64,000 nt of DNA. Source: Paenibacillus sp. URB8-2. Its GTDB lineage: Bacteria > Bacillota > Bacilli > Paenibacillales > Paenibacillaceae. Under the pieces are notes generated by a model. The model was not told the DNA's origin. It made no database searches and saw only the letters and a list, made by a program, of their open reading frames with translations. The translations under genes and the position numbers were made by a program. The stretch lies in assembly GCF_013393385.1 (NCBI RefSeq), contig NZ_AP023239.1, positions 2,480,001 to 2,544,000 on the forward strand, given 5' to 3'. Shown piece after piece: positions 8,832 through 18,901 of the stretch; position 1 is the first letter of the stretch, and every line of letters starts with the position of its first letter.

Positions 8832-9878
8832 ATGTCAGAAAATAATAAGAAACCGTTGAATGAACTCGAGCTTCCCCGCGATTGCACATTCTCGCCCGAG
8901 GATTGGCGTGTGCTGTCCCAATATTGGTACCCGGTTGCCATTGCGGATGAGGTGCAGGATAAACCGGTAGCCGTGAAGCTTTTGGATGTAAAGCTAGTAT
9001 GTTACCGCAGCAATGGGAAGGTGGTTATCGCCCGTGACCTCTGCTTTCATCGGGGGGCGCCTTTAAGCATGGGCTGGGTTGAGAATGGGGAAATTGTATG
9101 TCCGTATCACGGCTTTCGATATAACTGCGAAGGCAAATGCACAGCCGTTCCGGCACACCCAAGCGCCAAAATCTCGCCAAAATTGAAACTAATCGTCTAT
9201 CCCGCGGTTGAACGCTACGGTTTGATATGGACCTGCTTGTCGTCTGCACCGGAGCAAATCCCGTCCTTCCCGGGATGGGACGATCCCGATTACCTGAATA
9301 TCCTTCCTCCGAGCTTTGATATTGCAGGTTCCGCAGGGCGCCAGATGGAAGGGTTTCTGGATGTGTCGCATTTTGCCTATGTGCACACCGAAACCTTCGG
9401 TGACCGCAATAACACGGAAGTTCCTCAATACAAGGTGAAGCGTGAGGGAAACGAACTGGTGGCCGAATATTGGAGTACGGTCAGCAATTACGGAAAAGGT
9501 CAGGATAACCCCGCCCCGGAGGGCTTTCAGTGGCTTCGTGAGTTCCGTGTGTTCCCGCCGTTTGCCGCTTCCCTTACGGTATATTTTCCGAACGAGGGAA
9601 GATTACGGATTTTGAACTGCGCATCGCCGGTATCTGCCCGCTACACCCGATTGTTCTGCCCGATCGCAAGAAACTTTGACAAGAATGCTCCGGTTGAGGA
9701 CGCAATCAAGTTCAACCTCCAGGTCTTCCAGGAAGACCGGGCGATGGTGGAGGCGCAGACACCCGAGGATCTGCCGCTTGATTTGCAAGCCGAAGCTCAC
9801 ATTCCTGCAGACCGCACTTCGATTGCTTACCGGCAGCTCCTAAGCGAACTTGGACTCGGCAGACCTTACACTTCATAA
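8832..9878 (+). CDS. Rieske-type ring-hydroxylating oxygenase, large-subunit family
   Basis: A 348-residue non-heme iron oxygenase. The Rieske [2Fe-2S] ligands are C71-x-H73 and C90-x2-H93 (CFHRGAPLS, CPYHGFRY). The mononuclear iron site has H180 and H185 in FLDVSHFAYVH. The form resembles vanillate O-demethylase/carbazole-type or cyanobacterial phenylpropionate dioxygenases with one subunit type. It needs an electron donor; no reductase adjoins it, but the 4Fe-4S ferredoxin gene lies 540 bases downstream. GAGGTGGAGCGG precedes the ATG. The substrate is unknown. Confidence 0.85.
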   Translation: MSENNKKPLNELELPRDCTFSPEDWRVLSQYWYPVAIADEVQDKPVAVKLLDVKLVCYRSNGKVVIARDLCFHRGAPLSMGWVENGEIVCPYHGFRYNCEGKCTAVPAHPSAKISPKLKLIVYPAVERYGLIWTCLSSAPEQIPSFPGWDDPDYLNILPPSFDIAGSAGRQMEGFLDVSHFAYVHTETFGDRNNTEVPQYKVKREGNELVAEYWSTVSNYGKGQDNPAPEGFQWLREFRVFPPFAASLTVYFPNEGRLRILNCASPVSARYTRLFCPIARNFDKNAPVEDAIKFNLQVFQEDRAMVEAQTPEDLPLDLQAEAHIPADRTSIAYRQLLSELGLGRPYTS

Positions 9879-9911
9879 GCTTTTCCTGATAATGAATTTA
9901 ATCAAACGAAT

Positions 9912-9962
9912 ACGGACGCTTGGCGACAGAGGCGAAAGTCTCGGCTAGGCGTACGTTTTTTT
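9912..9962 (+). terminator. Terminator after the Rieske gene
   Basis: ACGGACGCTTGGCGACAGAG folds with the following CTCGGCTAGGCGTACGT, ending in seven T. Confidence 0.75.
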
Positions 9963-10001
9963 GTATTTTTATCTGAATTCCGATCTTGAGGAGGGTTAAT
10001 T

Positions 10002-10226
10002 AAGGAACTTCATTTAGAAGGCAAAACAGCGCTTGTAACCGGCTCGACGGAAGGGATCGGCAGGGCTATCGCCGAGGCATTGCCAAAGGAAGGCGTATCC
10101 GTACCGATAAACGGCCGAAGCGAAGACAAGGTATCCATTGAAGACCATGTTGGATACCCTTTATCCTCGGCAATTAATGGTGCGGCTCTGCGGATTGACG
10201 GCGGATTAGTGCGGAGTGTTTTTTAA
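10002..10226 (+). pseudogene. Decayed, internally deleted second copy of the SDR gene
   Basis: The first 48 or so codons (ELHLEGKTALVTGSTEGIG) and the last 23 (SSAINGAALRIDGGLVRSVF) match the SDR gene at 7343-8137 closely. About 190 codons between them are gone. The junction is in frame and no internal stop exists, but the start codon has changed from ATG to AAG while the upstream GAGGAGGGTTAA is kept. Nucleotide differences are mostly at third positions, so the copies diverged under selection before the loss. No usable start remains. Confidence 0.85.
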
Positions 10227-10269
10227 TTCTCTCCCAGCCAATGAGCAGATATAGTTACACGTAGTTTCA

Positions 10270-10288
10270 TGTTAAGTAAAGTTACTTA
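10270..10288. promoter_or_regulatory. GlnR-like site and palindrome upstream of ferredoxin
   Basis: TGTTA-N7-TTACT differs from the TGTNA-N7-TNACA consensus in the last base only. It overlaps a perfect palindrome TAAGTAA-AG-TTACTTA (10273-10288), about 135 bases upstream of the ferredoxin start. A nitrogen-control role is inferred from the downstream nif genes. Confidence 0.5.
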
Positions 10289-10421
10289 GATGTGTTAAAT
10301 CCGAAGAACAAAGTATGTTTTTTTCTATCTTTTCTTAAATAATATAAATTAAGTCACATCCCTACAGGAAATCTCGCTTTTATAATATGACTTATCATTT
10401 ATAAATAGAGGAGTGGGATTA

Positions 10422-10655
10422 ATGAGTAAATACGTATTGGTCAAAAAGGATTCTTGTATCGCTTGCGGAAGCTGCGGCTCCGCGGCTCCGGAAATTTTCG
10501 ATTTCGACGATGACGGTCTGGCGGAAGTGATTTTCGAGGGCGATAACAATAAGGGAGTTACGCTCATCTCGAGCGACCTGCTGGAAGAACTCTCTGATGC
10601 CGTTGACAGCTGTCCGACGAGCTGTATCAAGACGGCTGCCGCTCCGTTCGCATAA
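10422..10655 (+). CDS. [4Fe-4S] ferredoxin
   Basis: A 77-residue Bacillus-type ferredoxin. Cluster ligands are C12, C15 and C18 (CIACGSC) and C64 before Pro (SCPTSC); C68 is extra. The remaining chain is acidic, as expected for an electron carrier. The ATG at 10422 has AGAGGAG 8 bases ahead and is preferred over the GTG at 10413. Position just ahead of nifB suggests it donates electrons to the nitrogenase iron protein or to NifB chemistry, but it could equally serve the Rieske oxygenase. Confidence 0.9.
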   Translation: MSKYVLVKKDSCIACGSCGSAAPEIFDFDDDGLAEVIFEGDNNKGVTLISSDLLEELSDAVDSCPTSCIKTAAAPFA

Positions 10656-10694
10656 GCTGCTTGTTGGCACCGATCTTTACACCAAATCCTTCTT

Positions 10695-10740
10695 GGGTTG
10701 TTTGTTCCGCTTGGAGCGGACAACCCGAGAGGGATTTTTT
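10695..10740 (+). terminator. Terminator after ferredoxin
   Basis: GGGTTGTTTGTTCCGC pairs, with a small bulge, with GCGGACAACCC, followed by a T-run. Confidence 0.8.
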
Positions 10741-10893
10741 CGTACGCGGCGGCATATTTACTTTTCGGTCCGCATTTTGTGTTTGTCCCCAGTTCATTAA
10801 CCCTCATGATTCAAGCCTCTATTTACTCATCTGCCAATCTGCCAATTCCGCTGCGGAATGAAAGCCTTTTATTTTTACCATGCAAACGATTTA

Positions 10894-10946
10894 TGTCAGC
10901 AATATGTGATTATATTTGACATTAAAGCTGACAATCTTTCTAATAT
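10894..10946 (+). promoter_or_regulatory. GlnR-type operator nested in a larger dyad, with possible nifB promoter
   Basis: The perfect TGTGA-N7-TGACA site is at 10905-10921. It is centred inside TGTCAGC (10894-10900) and GCTGACA (10927-10933), so two dyads share a centre. TTGACA at 10916-10921 with TAATAT at 10941 (19-bp spacing) could be a weak sigma-70 promoter overlapped by the site. The nifB start is about 140 bases downstream. Confidence 0.65.
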
Positions 10947-11040
10947 GATCATAATTCGCTTGGGAGCGATTGACCTTGTTCTTTTTCTGGAAGTATGATT
11001 GTAAAAAATTAAGAATTATACGCAGATAAGTCATTAATAA

Positions 11041-11067
11041 TGACGGACAATGTCAGTAAAATTCTTG
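11041..11067 (+). promoter_or_regulatory. TGAC-N7-GTCA dyad and half GlnR box in the nifB leader
   Basis: TGACGGACAATGTCA is a dyad whose right arm begins GTCAGTAAAATT, a 12-base string also found just downstream of the anfH -10. It contains one good TGTCA half site; the second half (TCTTG) is poor. Confidence 0.4.
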
Positions 11068-11086
11068 TGAGGGGGGAGATACGATC

Positions 11087-12409
11087 GTGTCAGAATCGGC
11101 TTTGTCGAAGCATCCTTGCTACAATGAAGAAGCGCATCACCATTTCGCGCGCATGCATGTAGCGGTAGCGCCCAAGTGCAATATCCGCTGCAACTACTGC
11201 AATCCTAAATTCGACTGTGTCAATGAGAGCCGTCCCGGCGTTGTGAGCGAGGTGCTTTCACCGGAAGAAGCGGGTGAACGTGTTGCTCAAACGATGGCGC
11301 AGCTGCCCAATCTGTCGGTAGTAGGGATTGCGGGTCCCGGAGACCCGCTGGCGAATGCCGAGGAAACCTTCCGTGCCTTTCGCATAATTGCGTCGCTTGA
11401 TCCCGATATCCATCTGTGCTTGAGCACAAACGGACTTATGCTGCCGGATCATGTGGAGCAGATCAAAGAACTGGGTATCCGGCATGTGACGGTCACGATG
11501 AACGCGATTGATCCGGACATCGGTGCCCTCATCTATGAAAAAGTCGCATACAACGGGCAGTTATTCCGCAGCCGGGAAGCTGCCGCGCTGTTGATTGAAA
11601 GACAGCTTCGGGGGATTGGGATGCTGGCAAAAGCGGGCGTGCTGTGCAAGGTGAATTCTGTGCATATTCCCGAAGTCAACGGAGAGCATTTGAGGGAAGT
11701 GACCCTTAAAGTCAAAGAGCTCGGAGCTTTCAGCCATAATATTATGCCGCTGATCCTCTCGCCTGGCAGCTTCTATGAGAAAATGGGCTTTCGCGCACCG
11801 ACTAATGAAGAGTCAATCGAGGTGCAGCAAGCGTCAGCGCAAATTATGAAAGTTATGCGCCACTGTCGGCAGTGCCGGGCCGATGCGGTCGGCATGCTCG
11901 GCGGAGACATGAGCCAGACGCCTGAACTACTGCCGGACGCCCTGTATTTTGACAAGGCGGCGCGGGACGCGCATCAGGAACGGATATTGTCCAAAATGAA
12001 GGGACTCGATGCCGAACCGCAGGGAGATTGGAGCCAGTCGGTCCGGGTGGCTGTCGCCACCAGAGGCTCCGGCGAAGTTAACCAGCACTTCGGCCATGCC
12101 AAGGAGTTTCTTGTTTACGAGGTAAACAGTTCGGGGGAATCCAGGTTGATCGGTGTCCGCAAGGTGCAGGCCTACTGCAACGGAATGGCCGAATGCGGCG
12201 ACGACGGCAGCGGAGCTGCCCGGATATTCTCCGAGACAGTGCAAATGCTTAAAGATTGCACACTGCTGCTTTGCTCGGGCATCGGTAAGGCTCCGTCCAA
12301 CAAACTGCGGTACGTCGGCATTATGCCGATAGTCTGCAAAGGGGATATCGACAAGCAACTGGAACAAAATGTCCGCTATATGAGTTATTTTGCCAGCAGC
12401 TGCAATTAA
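11087..12409 (+). CDS. nifB: Nitrogenase cofactor biosynthesis protein NifB
   Basis: A radical-SAM enzyme that fuses two 4Fe-4S units with a carbide from SAM to make NifB-co, the common core of all nitrogenase cofactors. The SAM cluster cysteines are C31, C35 and C38 in CNIRCNYC, followed by the NifB-specific NESRPGVVSEVLSPEEA. Residues about 315-430 form a C-terminal NifX-like domain (VRVAVATRGSGEVNQHFGHA), the usual two-domain bacterial form of 440 residues. The GTG start is preceded by GGGGGGA. It is followed by its own terminator, so it is monocistronic under the GlnR-type site. Confidence 0.95.
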   Translation: MSESALSKHPCYNEEAHHHFARMHVAVAPKCNIRCNYCNPKFDCVNESRPGVVSEVLSPEEAGERVAQTMAQLPNLSVVGIAGPGDPLANAEETFRAFRIIASLDPDIHLCLSTNGLMLPDHVEQIKELGIRHVTVTMNAIDPDIGALIYEKVAYNGQLFRSREAAALLIERQLRGIGMLAKAGVLCKVNSVHIPEVNGEHLREVTLKVKELGAFSHNIMPLILSPGSFYEKMGFRAPTNEESIEVQQASAQIMKVMRHCRQCRADAVGMLGGDMSQTPELLPDALYFDKAARDAHQERILSKMKGLDAEPQGDWSQSVRVAVATRGSGEVNQHFGHAKEFLVYEVNSSGESRLIGVRKVQAYCNGMAECGDDGSGAARIFSETVQMLKDCTLLLCSGIGKAPSNKLRYVGIMPIVCKGDIDKQLEQNVRYMSYFASSCN

Positions 12410-12434
12410 CAAAATAGAGAATCGATTGCGTATG

Positions 12435-12458
12435 CGGGTACAATTGTACCCGTTTTTT
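12435..12458 (+). terminator. nifB terminator
   Basis: CGGGTACAATTGTACCCG is a perfect 18-bp palindrome followed by six T, 25 bases after the nifB stop. Confidence 0.95.
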
Positions 12459-12545
12459 GTACAAATATAAGCCTGAATATGCAGCGTGCTTCCGAGTTAG
12501 GGGTATCCGCAGAAGCGGCGTCCGTCCAGGAAAGGAGGATGTTTC

Positions 12546-13898
12546 ATGCCGAAAGGAAAGAACAATCTGTTTGTGGAACCCGATTGCGAGCATAACGGCC
12601 AGAATAAGAAGGGCTGTGCGCGGCCCAAGCCCGGCGAAGTGTCGCGCGGCTGTCCCTTTGCCGGTTCACTGGCCGCGCTTATGCCAATTGCCGATGCGGC
12701 GCATCTTGTGCATGGGACAGCAGGCTGTCTCGAAAGCGGGTGGGGGAAGTCGGAGAGCCGGACCGATTTCGGCAATCTGTCCGGATACGGCTTTTCAACC
12801 CAATTAAACGATCAGGATATGGCGATGGGCGGCGAGAGCAAATTGCTTCATTCCATTGGTTATATCGCCGAGAGCTATCGGCCTCCGGCCATATTCGTGT
12901 ACGCCACATGCATAACGGTGCTGTCGATGGAGGATCTGGACTCCATTTGCGAAGAGGCGGAAGAAATCTGGGGGATACCGGTCATTCCGGTTCACAGTCC
13001 GGGTTTCAGTGGCAGCAGCAGCAATATGGGCAGGCGGTTGGCAGGCGAGGCGCTCATGGACAGAGTTATCGGAAAAGGGACCTTGAAGCAGGATAAGGCC
13101 GCGGAGTTCGATATCAATCTGATCGGTGAGTACAACGGCGCGGAGGAAGGGAGGATTATCGAAACGCTGCTTTCCAAGGCTGGTATCCGGGTGCTGGCCA
13201 AAATAACGGGAGAAAGCGGTTATGGCGAAGTGAGCTGCGCCCATTTGGCAAAGGTCAACATGGTGGTCTGCAGCCGTTCGATGATTACATTGGCCCGGAA
13301 AATGAAGGATAAGTACGATATCCCCTATTTTGAAGGTTCCTTTTACGGCGAACGGGAAATCCGGTTTACAATGCGGCAGATCGCGTTTCACTTTGGCGAT
13401 GCCGAACTCGACAAGCGCCTGCACCGCTATATGCGCAAAGAAGAAGAACGTCTGCGTTCGGAGCTCGCTTCCATACGTAAAGCGTTGAAGGGGAAAGTGG
13501 CCGTCCTGTATACGGATGGGATGGAAAGCTGGACTTATCTGACGATGCTTCAGGAGCTCGGATTCAAAGTTGCCGCAATCGGAACGAACCGAAACGCTCA
13601 GGAGGATATGTCCCGGATCAGAGAAAGAGTGAATGAGGGTGCCGTTATTATCAATGACTGCGACGACGGACAAATCCTGCAAACCTTCCGCGAACGGAAG
13701 GCCGATCTGATGATTGTCAGCGGGCGAAACGAATTTGTGCCTCTCAAGGAGAAAATCCCTTTTCTCAGCGTGGCCAGAAATCGGCATGTTTCCTATGCCG
13801 GATATGCGGGAGTGCGTAATTTTGCGCATGATTTGCTGGGAACACTGGAGCAGCCGGTGTGGAAAATCAGCGGCAAGAGCGCCCCTTGGGAGGGATGA
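12546..13898 (+). CDS. nifE: Nitrogenase cofactor scaffold protein NifE (NifE/VnfE type)
   Basis: The alpha-like subunit of the NifEN scaffold that matures NifB-co. It has the NifE signature GCARPKPGEVSRGCPF and PIADAAHLVHGTAGC, giving cluster cysteines near residues 24, 36 and 61, plus YATCITVLS near 121. At 450 residues it is of normal length. It starts 88 bases after the nifB terminator with AAAGGAGG and overlaps no gene. The stop is 4 bases before nifN. I saw no clear promoter in the short gap. The set is assigned to Fe-only cofactor assembly by position; it may also serve a Mo nitrogenase elsewhere. Confidence 0.9.
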   Translation: MPKGKNNLFVEPDCEHNGQNKKGCARPKPGEVSRGCPFAGSLAALMPIADAAHLVHGTAGCLESGWGKSESRTDFGNLSGYGFSTQLNDQDMAMGGESKLLHSIGYIAESYRPPAIFVYATCITVLSMEDLDSICEEAEEIWGIPVIPVHSPGFSGSSSNMGRRLAGEALMDRVIGKGTLKQDKAAEFDINLIGEYNGAEEGRIIETLLSKAGIRVLAKITGESGYGEVSCAHLAKVNMVVCSRSMITLARKMKDKYDIPYFEGSFYGEREIRFTMRQIAFHFGDAELDKRLHRYMRKEEERLRSELASIRKALKGKVAVLYTDGMESWTYLTMLQELGFKVAAIGTNRNAQEDMSRIRERVNEGAVIINDCDDGQILQTFRERKADLMIVSGRNEFVPLKEKIPFLSVARNRHVSYAGYAGVRNFAHDLLGTLEQPVWKISGKSAPWEG

Positions 13899-13902
13899 AG
13901 TC

Positions 13903-15225
13903 ATGAACCGGCATAGAGAGAACATAAACAAGCCGTTGTCCGTCAATCCGTTTCGGGTCAGCCAGGCTGTCGGAGGCGTGCTGGCTTTGCAGGGCTTTTT
14001 CCGTTCACTGCCCATTATTTATGGCGCGCACGGCTGTGTGGAAGCGGTTAGTGGACTGCTGTCTCAGCATTATCGGGAACCGGTCGCACTGCAGAACGTC
14101 ACGGTGCATGATTCGAATTTGATTTTTGGCGGAAGCGAAAGCGCCCAGGATGCGCTGGAGCTCGCGATGTCCCGCTATATGCCTGATTTGATCGTGCTGA
14201 TCGGCACTTCGCTTACGGAGATGGTAGGCGAGGATTTGGAGAATGACGTGAAGCTGTTTATTGAAAAAAGTGGCGGTACATCCGGTGGGAGCTTGATCTT
14301 GTCGCTGCAAATGCCGGATTACGAAGGATCGCTGGAAACGGGTTATGCCCGTATGACGGAACGGGTAGTGGAGGCGGTGATCGCACGTTCCGGAGGGACG
14401 GCCCGCAAAAAACGCCGCAATCGTATCAATCTGCTCGCCGGACCGCATTTGACACCCGGAGATGTCATGGAGCTTAAGGAAATCATCTCTTCTTTCGGAC
14501 TGGAGATCATCACCCTTCCGGATTTGTCCTCGTCGCTTTGCGGTCATCTGCTTATCGGCAACACCAAGCTGTCAAGAGGCGGAGTGCCGCTGGATTATTT
14601 GGACAAGATGATGACGTCGAGCTGCACAATCGCGGTGGGGGGTTCCATGGAAGCGGCGGCCCGCCGGATCGAACAGGCGTCCGGCATTCCCTGCCGCGTG
14701 TTCCCAAGTCTCACTGGACTTCAGGCCTCGGATGATTTCTTTGACTTTCTGCGCAAGCAGAGCCGGACCGAAGTGCAGGTCAAATACCGCTGGCAGCGCC
14801 AGATTCTGCTTGACGGCATGCTTGATGCGCAGGCTGCCTACCGGGGAAAACGGATAATTGCCGCGCTGGAGCCGGACCATCTGCTGGGGTTGTCCGAATG
14901 GTTGGGCGAAATAGGCGTGAAGTCCTTTCGCGCCGTGGCCCCGTCCGCTTCACCCGTGCTGGAGTCAATCAAAGGCGGAGCGCTGATCGGGGATCTGGAG
15001 GACATGGACCGGCTGGCCGAAGATGGCGCGGATCTGTGGATTGGCAGCTCTTACGGCGAACAGGGGGCCTTGCGCAAAGGCATTGCGTTCGAGCCGATGG
15101 GCTTTCCCGTATTGGGCAGGCTGGGAACTTCTCTGACCGTCAGTGTCGGTTACCGGGGAACGACGGAAATACTGGGCCGGATCGGCAATGCGCTGTTGGG
15201 CGCGGAGAGGGGAGTGCGTAAATGA
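13903..15225 (+). CDS. nifN: Nitrogenase cofactor scaffold protein NifN
   Basis: The beta-like partner of NifE, 440 residues. It starts like other NifN proteins (KPLSVNPFRVSQAVGGVLAL) and keeps the cluster cysteine in IYGAHGCVEA and the FGGSESAQDAL segment. The ATG at 13903 follows GGGAGGGATGAAG and is preferred over a longer in-frame extension that overlaps nifE. Its stop overlaps the nifX start by 4 bases (translational coupling). Divergence from typical NifN is visible in the C-terminal half, where I recognise no further motif. Confidence 0.88.
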   Translation: MNRHRENINKPLSVNPFRVSQAVGGVLALQGFFRSLPIIYGAHGCVEAVSGLLSQHYREPVALQNVTVHDSNLIFGGSESAQDALELAMSRYMPDLIVLIGTSLTEMVGEDLENDVKLFIEKSGGTSGGSLILSLQMPDYEGSLETGYARMTERVVEAVIARSGGTARKKRRNRINLLAGPHLTPGDVMELKEIISSFGLEIITLPDLSSSLCGHLLIGNTKLSRGGVPLDYLDKMMTSSCTIAVGGSMEAAARRIEQASGIPCRVFPSLTGLQASDDFFDFLRKQSRTEVQVKYRWQRQILLDGMLDAQAAYRGKRIIAALEPDHLLGLSEWLGEIGVKSFRAVAPSASPVLESIKGGALIGDLEDMDRLAEDGADLWIGSSYGEQGALRKGIAFEPMGFPVLGRLGTSLTVSVGYRGTTEILGRIGNALLGAERGVRK

Positions 15226-15605
15226 AGGTCGCATTCGCTTCGAAGGACGGGAAGCGCATTGATGCGCATTTTGGGCAATGCAGTTCTTTTTCTATATTTG
15301 AATTGAAAGAGGAAAAATACAGATGGCTGGAATCGCGTACGGTTCACGCGGATAGCGATACGGACGAGCATGATATTCGGGTAGCCCGCAGAGTGGAATC
15401 GATCGGGGACTGCACGCTGCTGTTCGTAAGCAGTATCGGGAACGACGCCGTGAAACAGCTGATGAAGGACGGCATCATGATATTGAAAGTGGAACCAGAA
15501 TCGGAGGTAATCCCCCAGATGGACGGGCTTCTGAACCTGCTGAGGGAACGTCCTCCGCTGTGGCTGGTCAAAGCTGCTCGCCGGGCGGGCGAGTGGTCCG
15601 ATTAG
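15222..15605 (+). CDS. nifX: NifX-family iron-molybdenum cofactor binding protein
   Basis: A 127-residue protein of the NifX/NafY/VnfX cofactor-carrier fold: MKVAFASKDGKRIDAHFGQC at the start, then a central GDCTLLFVSSIGNDAV and a C-terminal region ending in WLVKAARRAGEWSD. It likely holds a cofactor precursor between NifB, NifEN and the apo-nitrogenase. It ends the nifE-N-X operon and is followed by a terminator. VnfX would be an equally valid name. Confidence 0.85.
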   Translation: MKVAFASKDGKRIDAHFGQCSSFSIFELKEEKYRWLESRTVHADSDTDEHDIRVARRVESIGDCTLLFVSSIGNDAVKQLMKDGIMILKVEPESEVIPQMDGLLNLLRERPPLWLVKAARRAGEWSD

Positions 15606-15634
15606 TATCTTTGCATTGCGACTGACAACAAAGA

Positions 15635-15702
15635 AAGCCTTGGCTTGTGAACTGCAGTCCGGCCGGACATGCGGATTCACGCCGGGGCTTTTCTTTTTTT
15701 TT
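15635..15702 (+). terminator. nifENX operon terminator
   Basis: A long imperfect hairpin: outer AAGCC/GGCTT, then GTGAA/TTCAC, with TCCGGCCGGA at the tip, followed by TTTTCTTTTTTTTT. Confidence 0.85.
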
Positions 15703-15796
15703 CGGGGGAGCAGGCAGTGAGTGCCCGCATAGACCCATTAAACCCAATGAATAAACCGGTGTGAAAGCGTTCTGAAAATAGAGAAAAGCGTGCATA

Positions 15797-15823
15797 ATCA
15801 CATTCGTGTGATATTACCTTACA
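15797..15823. promoter_or_regulatory. GlnR-type site I upstream of anfH, with adjoining palindrome
   Basis: TGTGA-N7-TTACA at 15807-15823 matches TGTNA-N7-TNACA perfectly. Its left arm is shared with a perfect 16-bp palindrome ATCACA-TTCG-TGTGAT (15797-15812), so three half-sites lie in a row. The gap to the -35 hexamer at 15901 is 77 bases. Confidence 0.8.
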
Positions 15824-15900
15824 TATATTTTGAATATCCTGTTTTTAGCGAAACGAATTGTGCCGAAAGGATTGATGGTTTGTCGATTCTCAAGCTAATA

Positions 15901-15949
15901 TTGACTTAAGGCGCACGACAAATAACAATAAGCGTCAGTAAAATTAACG
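15901..15949 (+). promoter_or_regulatory. anfHp: anfH promoter with overlapping degenerate GlnR site II
   Basis: TTGACT (15901-15906), 17-bp spacer, AACAAT (15924-15929): a sigma-70-type promoter with the -35 known from Paenibacillus nif promoters. CGTCA-N7-TAACG at 15933-15949 is a GlnR-like site with symmetric end mismatches, placed right after the -10. I saw no -24/-12 element. Confidence 0.6.
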
Positions 15950-15983
15950 CAATGATAGGATGTTTGTGGAAGAGATTTGCAAG

Positions 15984-16018
15984 CCGTAAGCTTATCTGCA
16001 CCCAGGCAGAGCATACGG
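15984..16018 (+). other. Stem-loop in the anfH leader
   Basis: CCGT/ACGG and TCTGC/GCAGA arms enclose a 6-base loop in a leader of about 160 nt between the predicted start and anfH. It could stabilise or attenuate the mRNA. Confidence 0.45.
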
Positions 16019-16070
16019 ATAGAAACGGCAAGGCTGTTGGATAGGATGGGGTTCTTGATTAAAAAAATGA

Positions 16071-18512
<2,442 letters not shown>

Positions 18513-18528
18513 GGGGGAGGAATTGTAA

Positions 18529-18882
18529 GTGGAAGAGAACGTGCTGAAAGAACGGGTCGCTCAGCTGGAAGACCATATTTTGAAAAAATGCCTCTGGCAG
18601 TTTCACTCCCGTGCCTGGGACCGGGAAAGACAGAATGAGAACATTCTGGGCAAAACAACGCAAATCCTGTGCGGCGAGCCGGTTGCGAAGGAAACTGCCG
18701 AAGACAGATGCTACTATGCCGACGCTGTTTGTCTGGCGGATGCTTATAAGGAGCGGTTTGATTGGATCAACACACTGAACGTAGCTGAAATCAAAGAGGT
18801 TATGGCCGCATTGAAAGAACGTATTGACTATGTGACCATTACGGGGTCGCTGAACGAAGAGTTGACCGTTAAACAATACTAA
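18529..18882 (+). CDS. anfG: Fe-only nitrogenase delta chain
   Basis: A 117-residue subunit present only in V- and Fe-nitrogenases, bound to AnfD. Recognisable by the central [19 protein letters not shown] and the C-terminal [20 protein letters not shown]. The start is GTG behind GGGGGAGG. It sits between anfD and anfK, with gaps of 16 and 19 bases, the standard anfHDGK order. Confidence 0.95.
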   Translation: MEENVLKERVAQLEDHILKKCLWQFHSRAWDRERQNENILGKTTQILCGEPVAKETAEDRCYYADAVCLADAYKERFDWINTLNVAEIKEVMAALKERIDYVTITGSLNEELTVKQY

Positions 18883-18901
18883 CCCGAGAGGAGCAATACG
18901 G

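Noticed and set aside
12804..14015. Antisense open frame of about 400 codons across nifE
   Set aside because: Shadow of nifE/nifN in the opposite strand; no recognisable domain.
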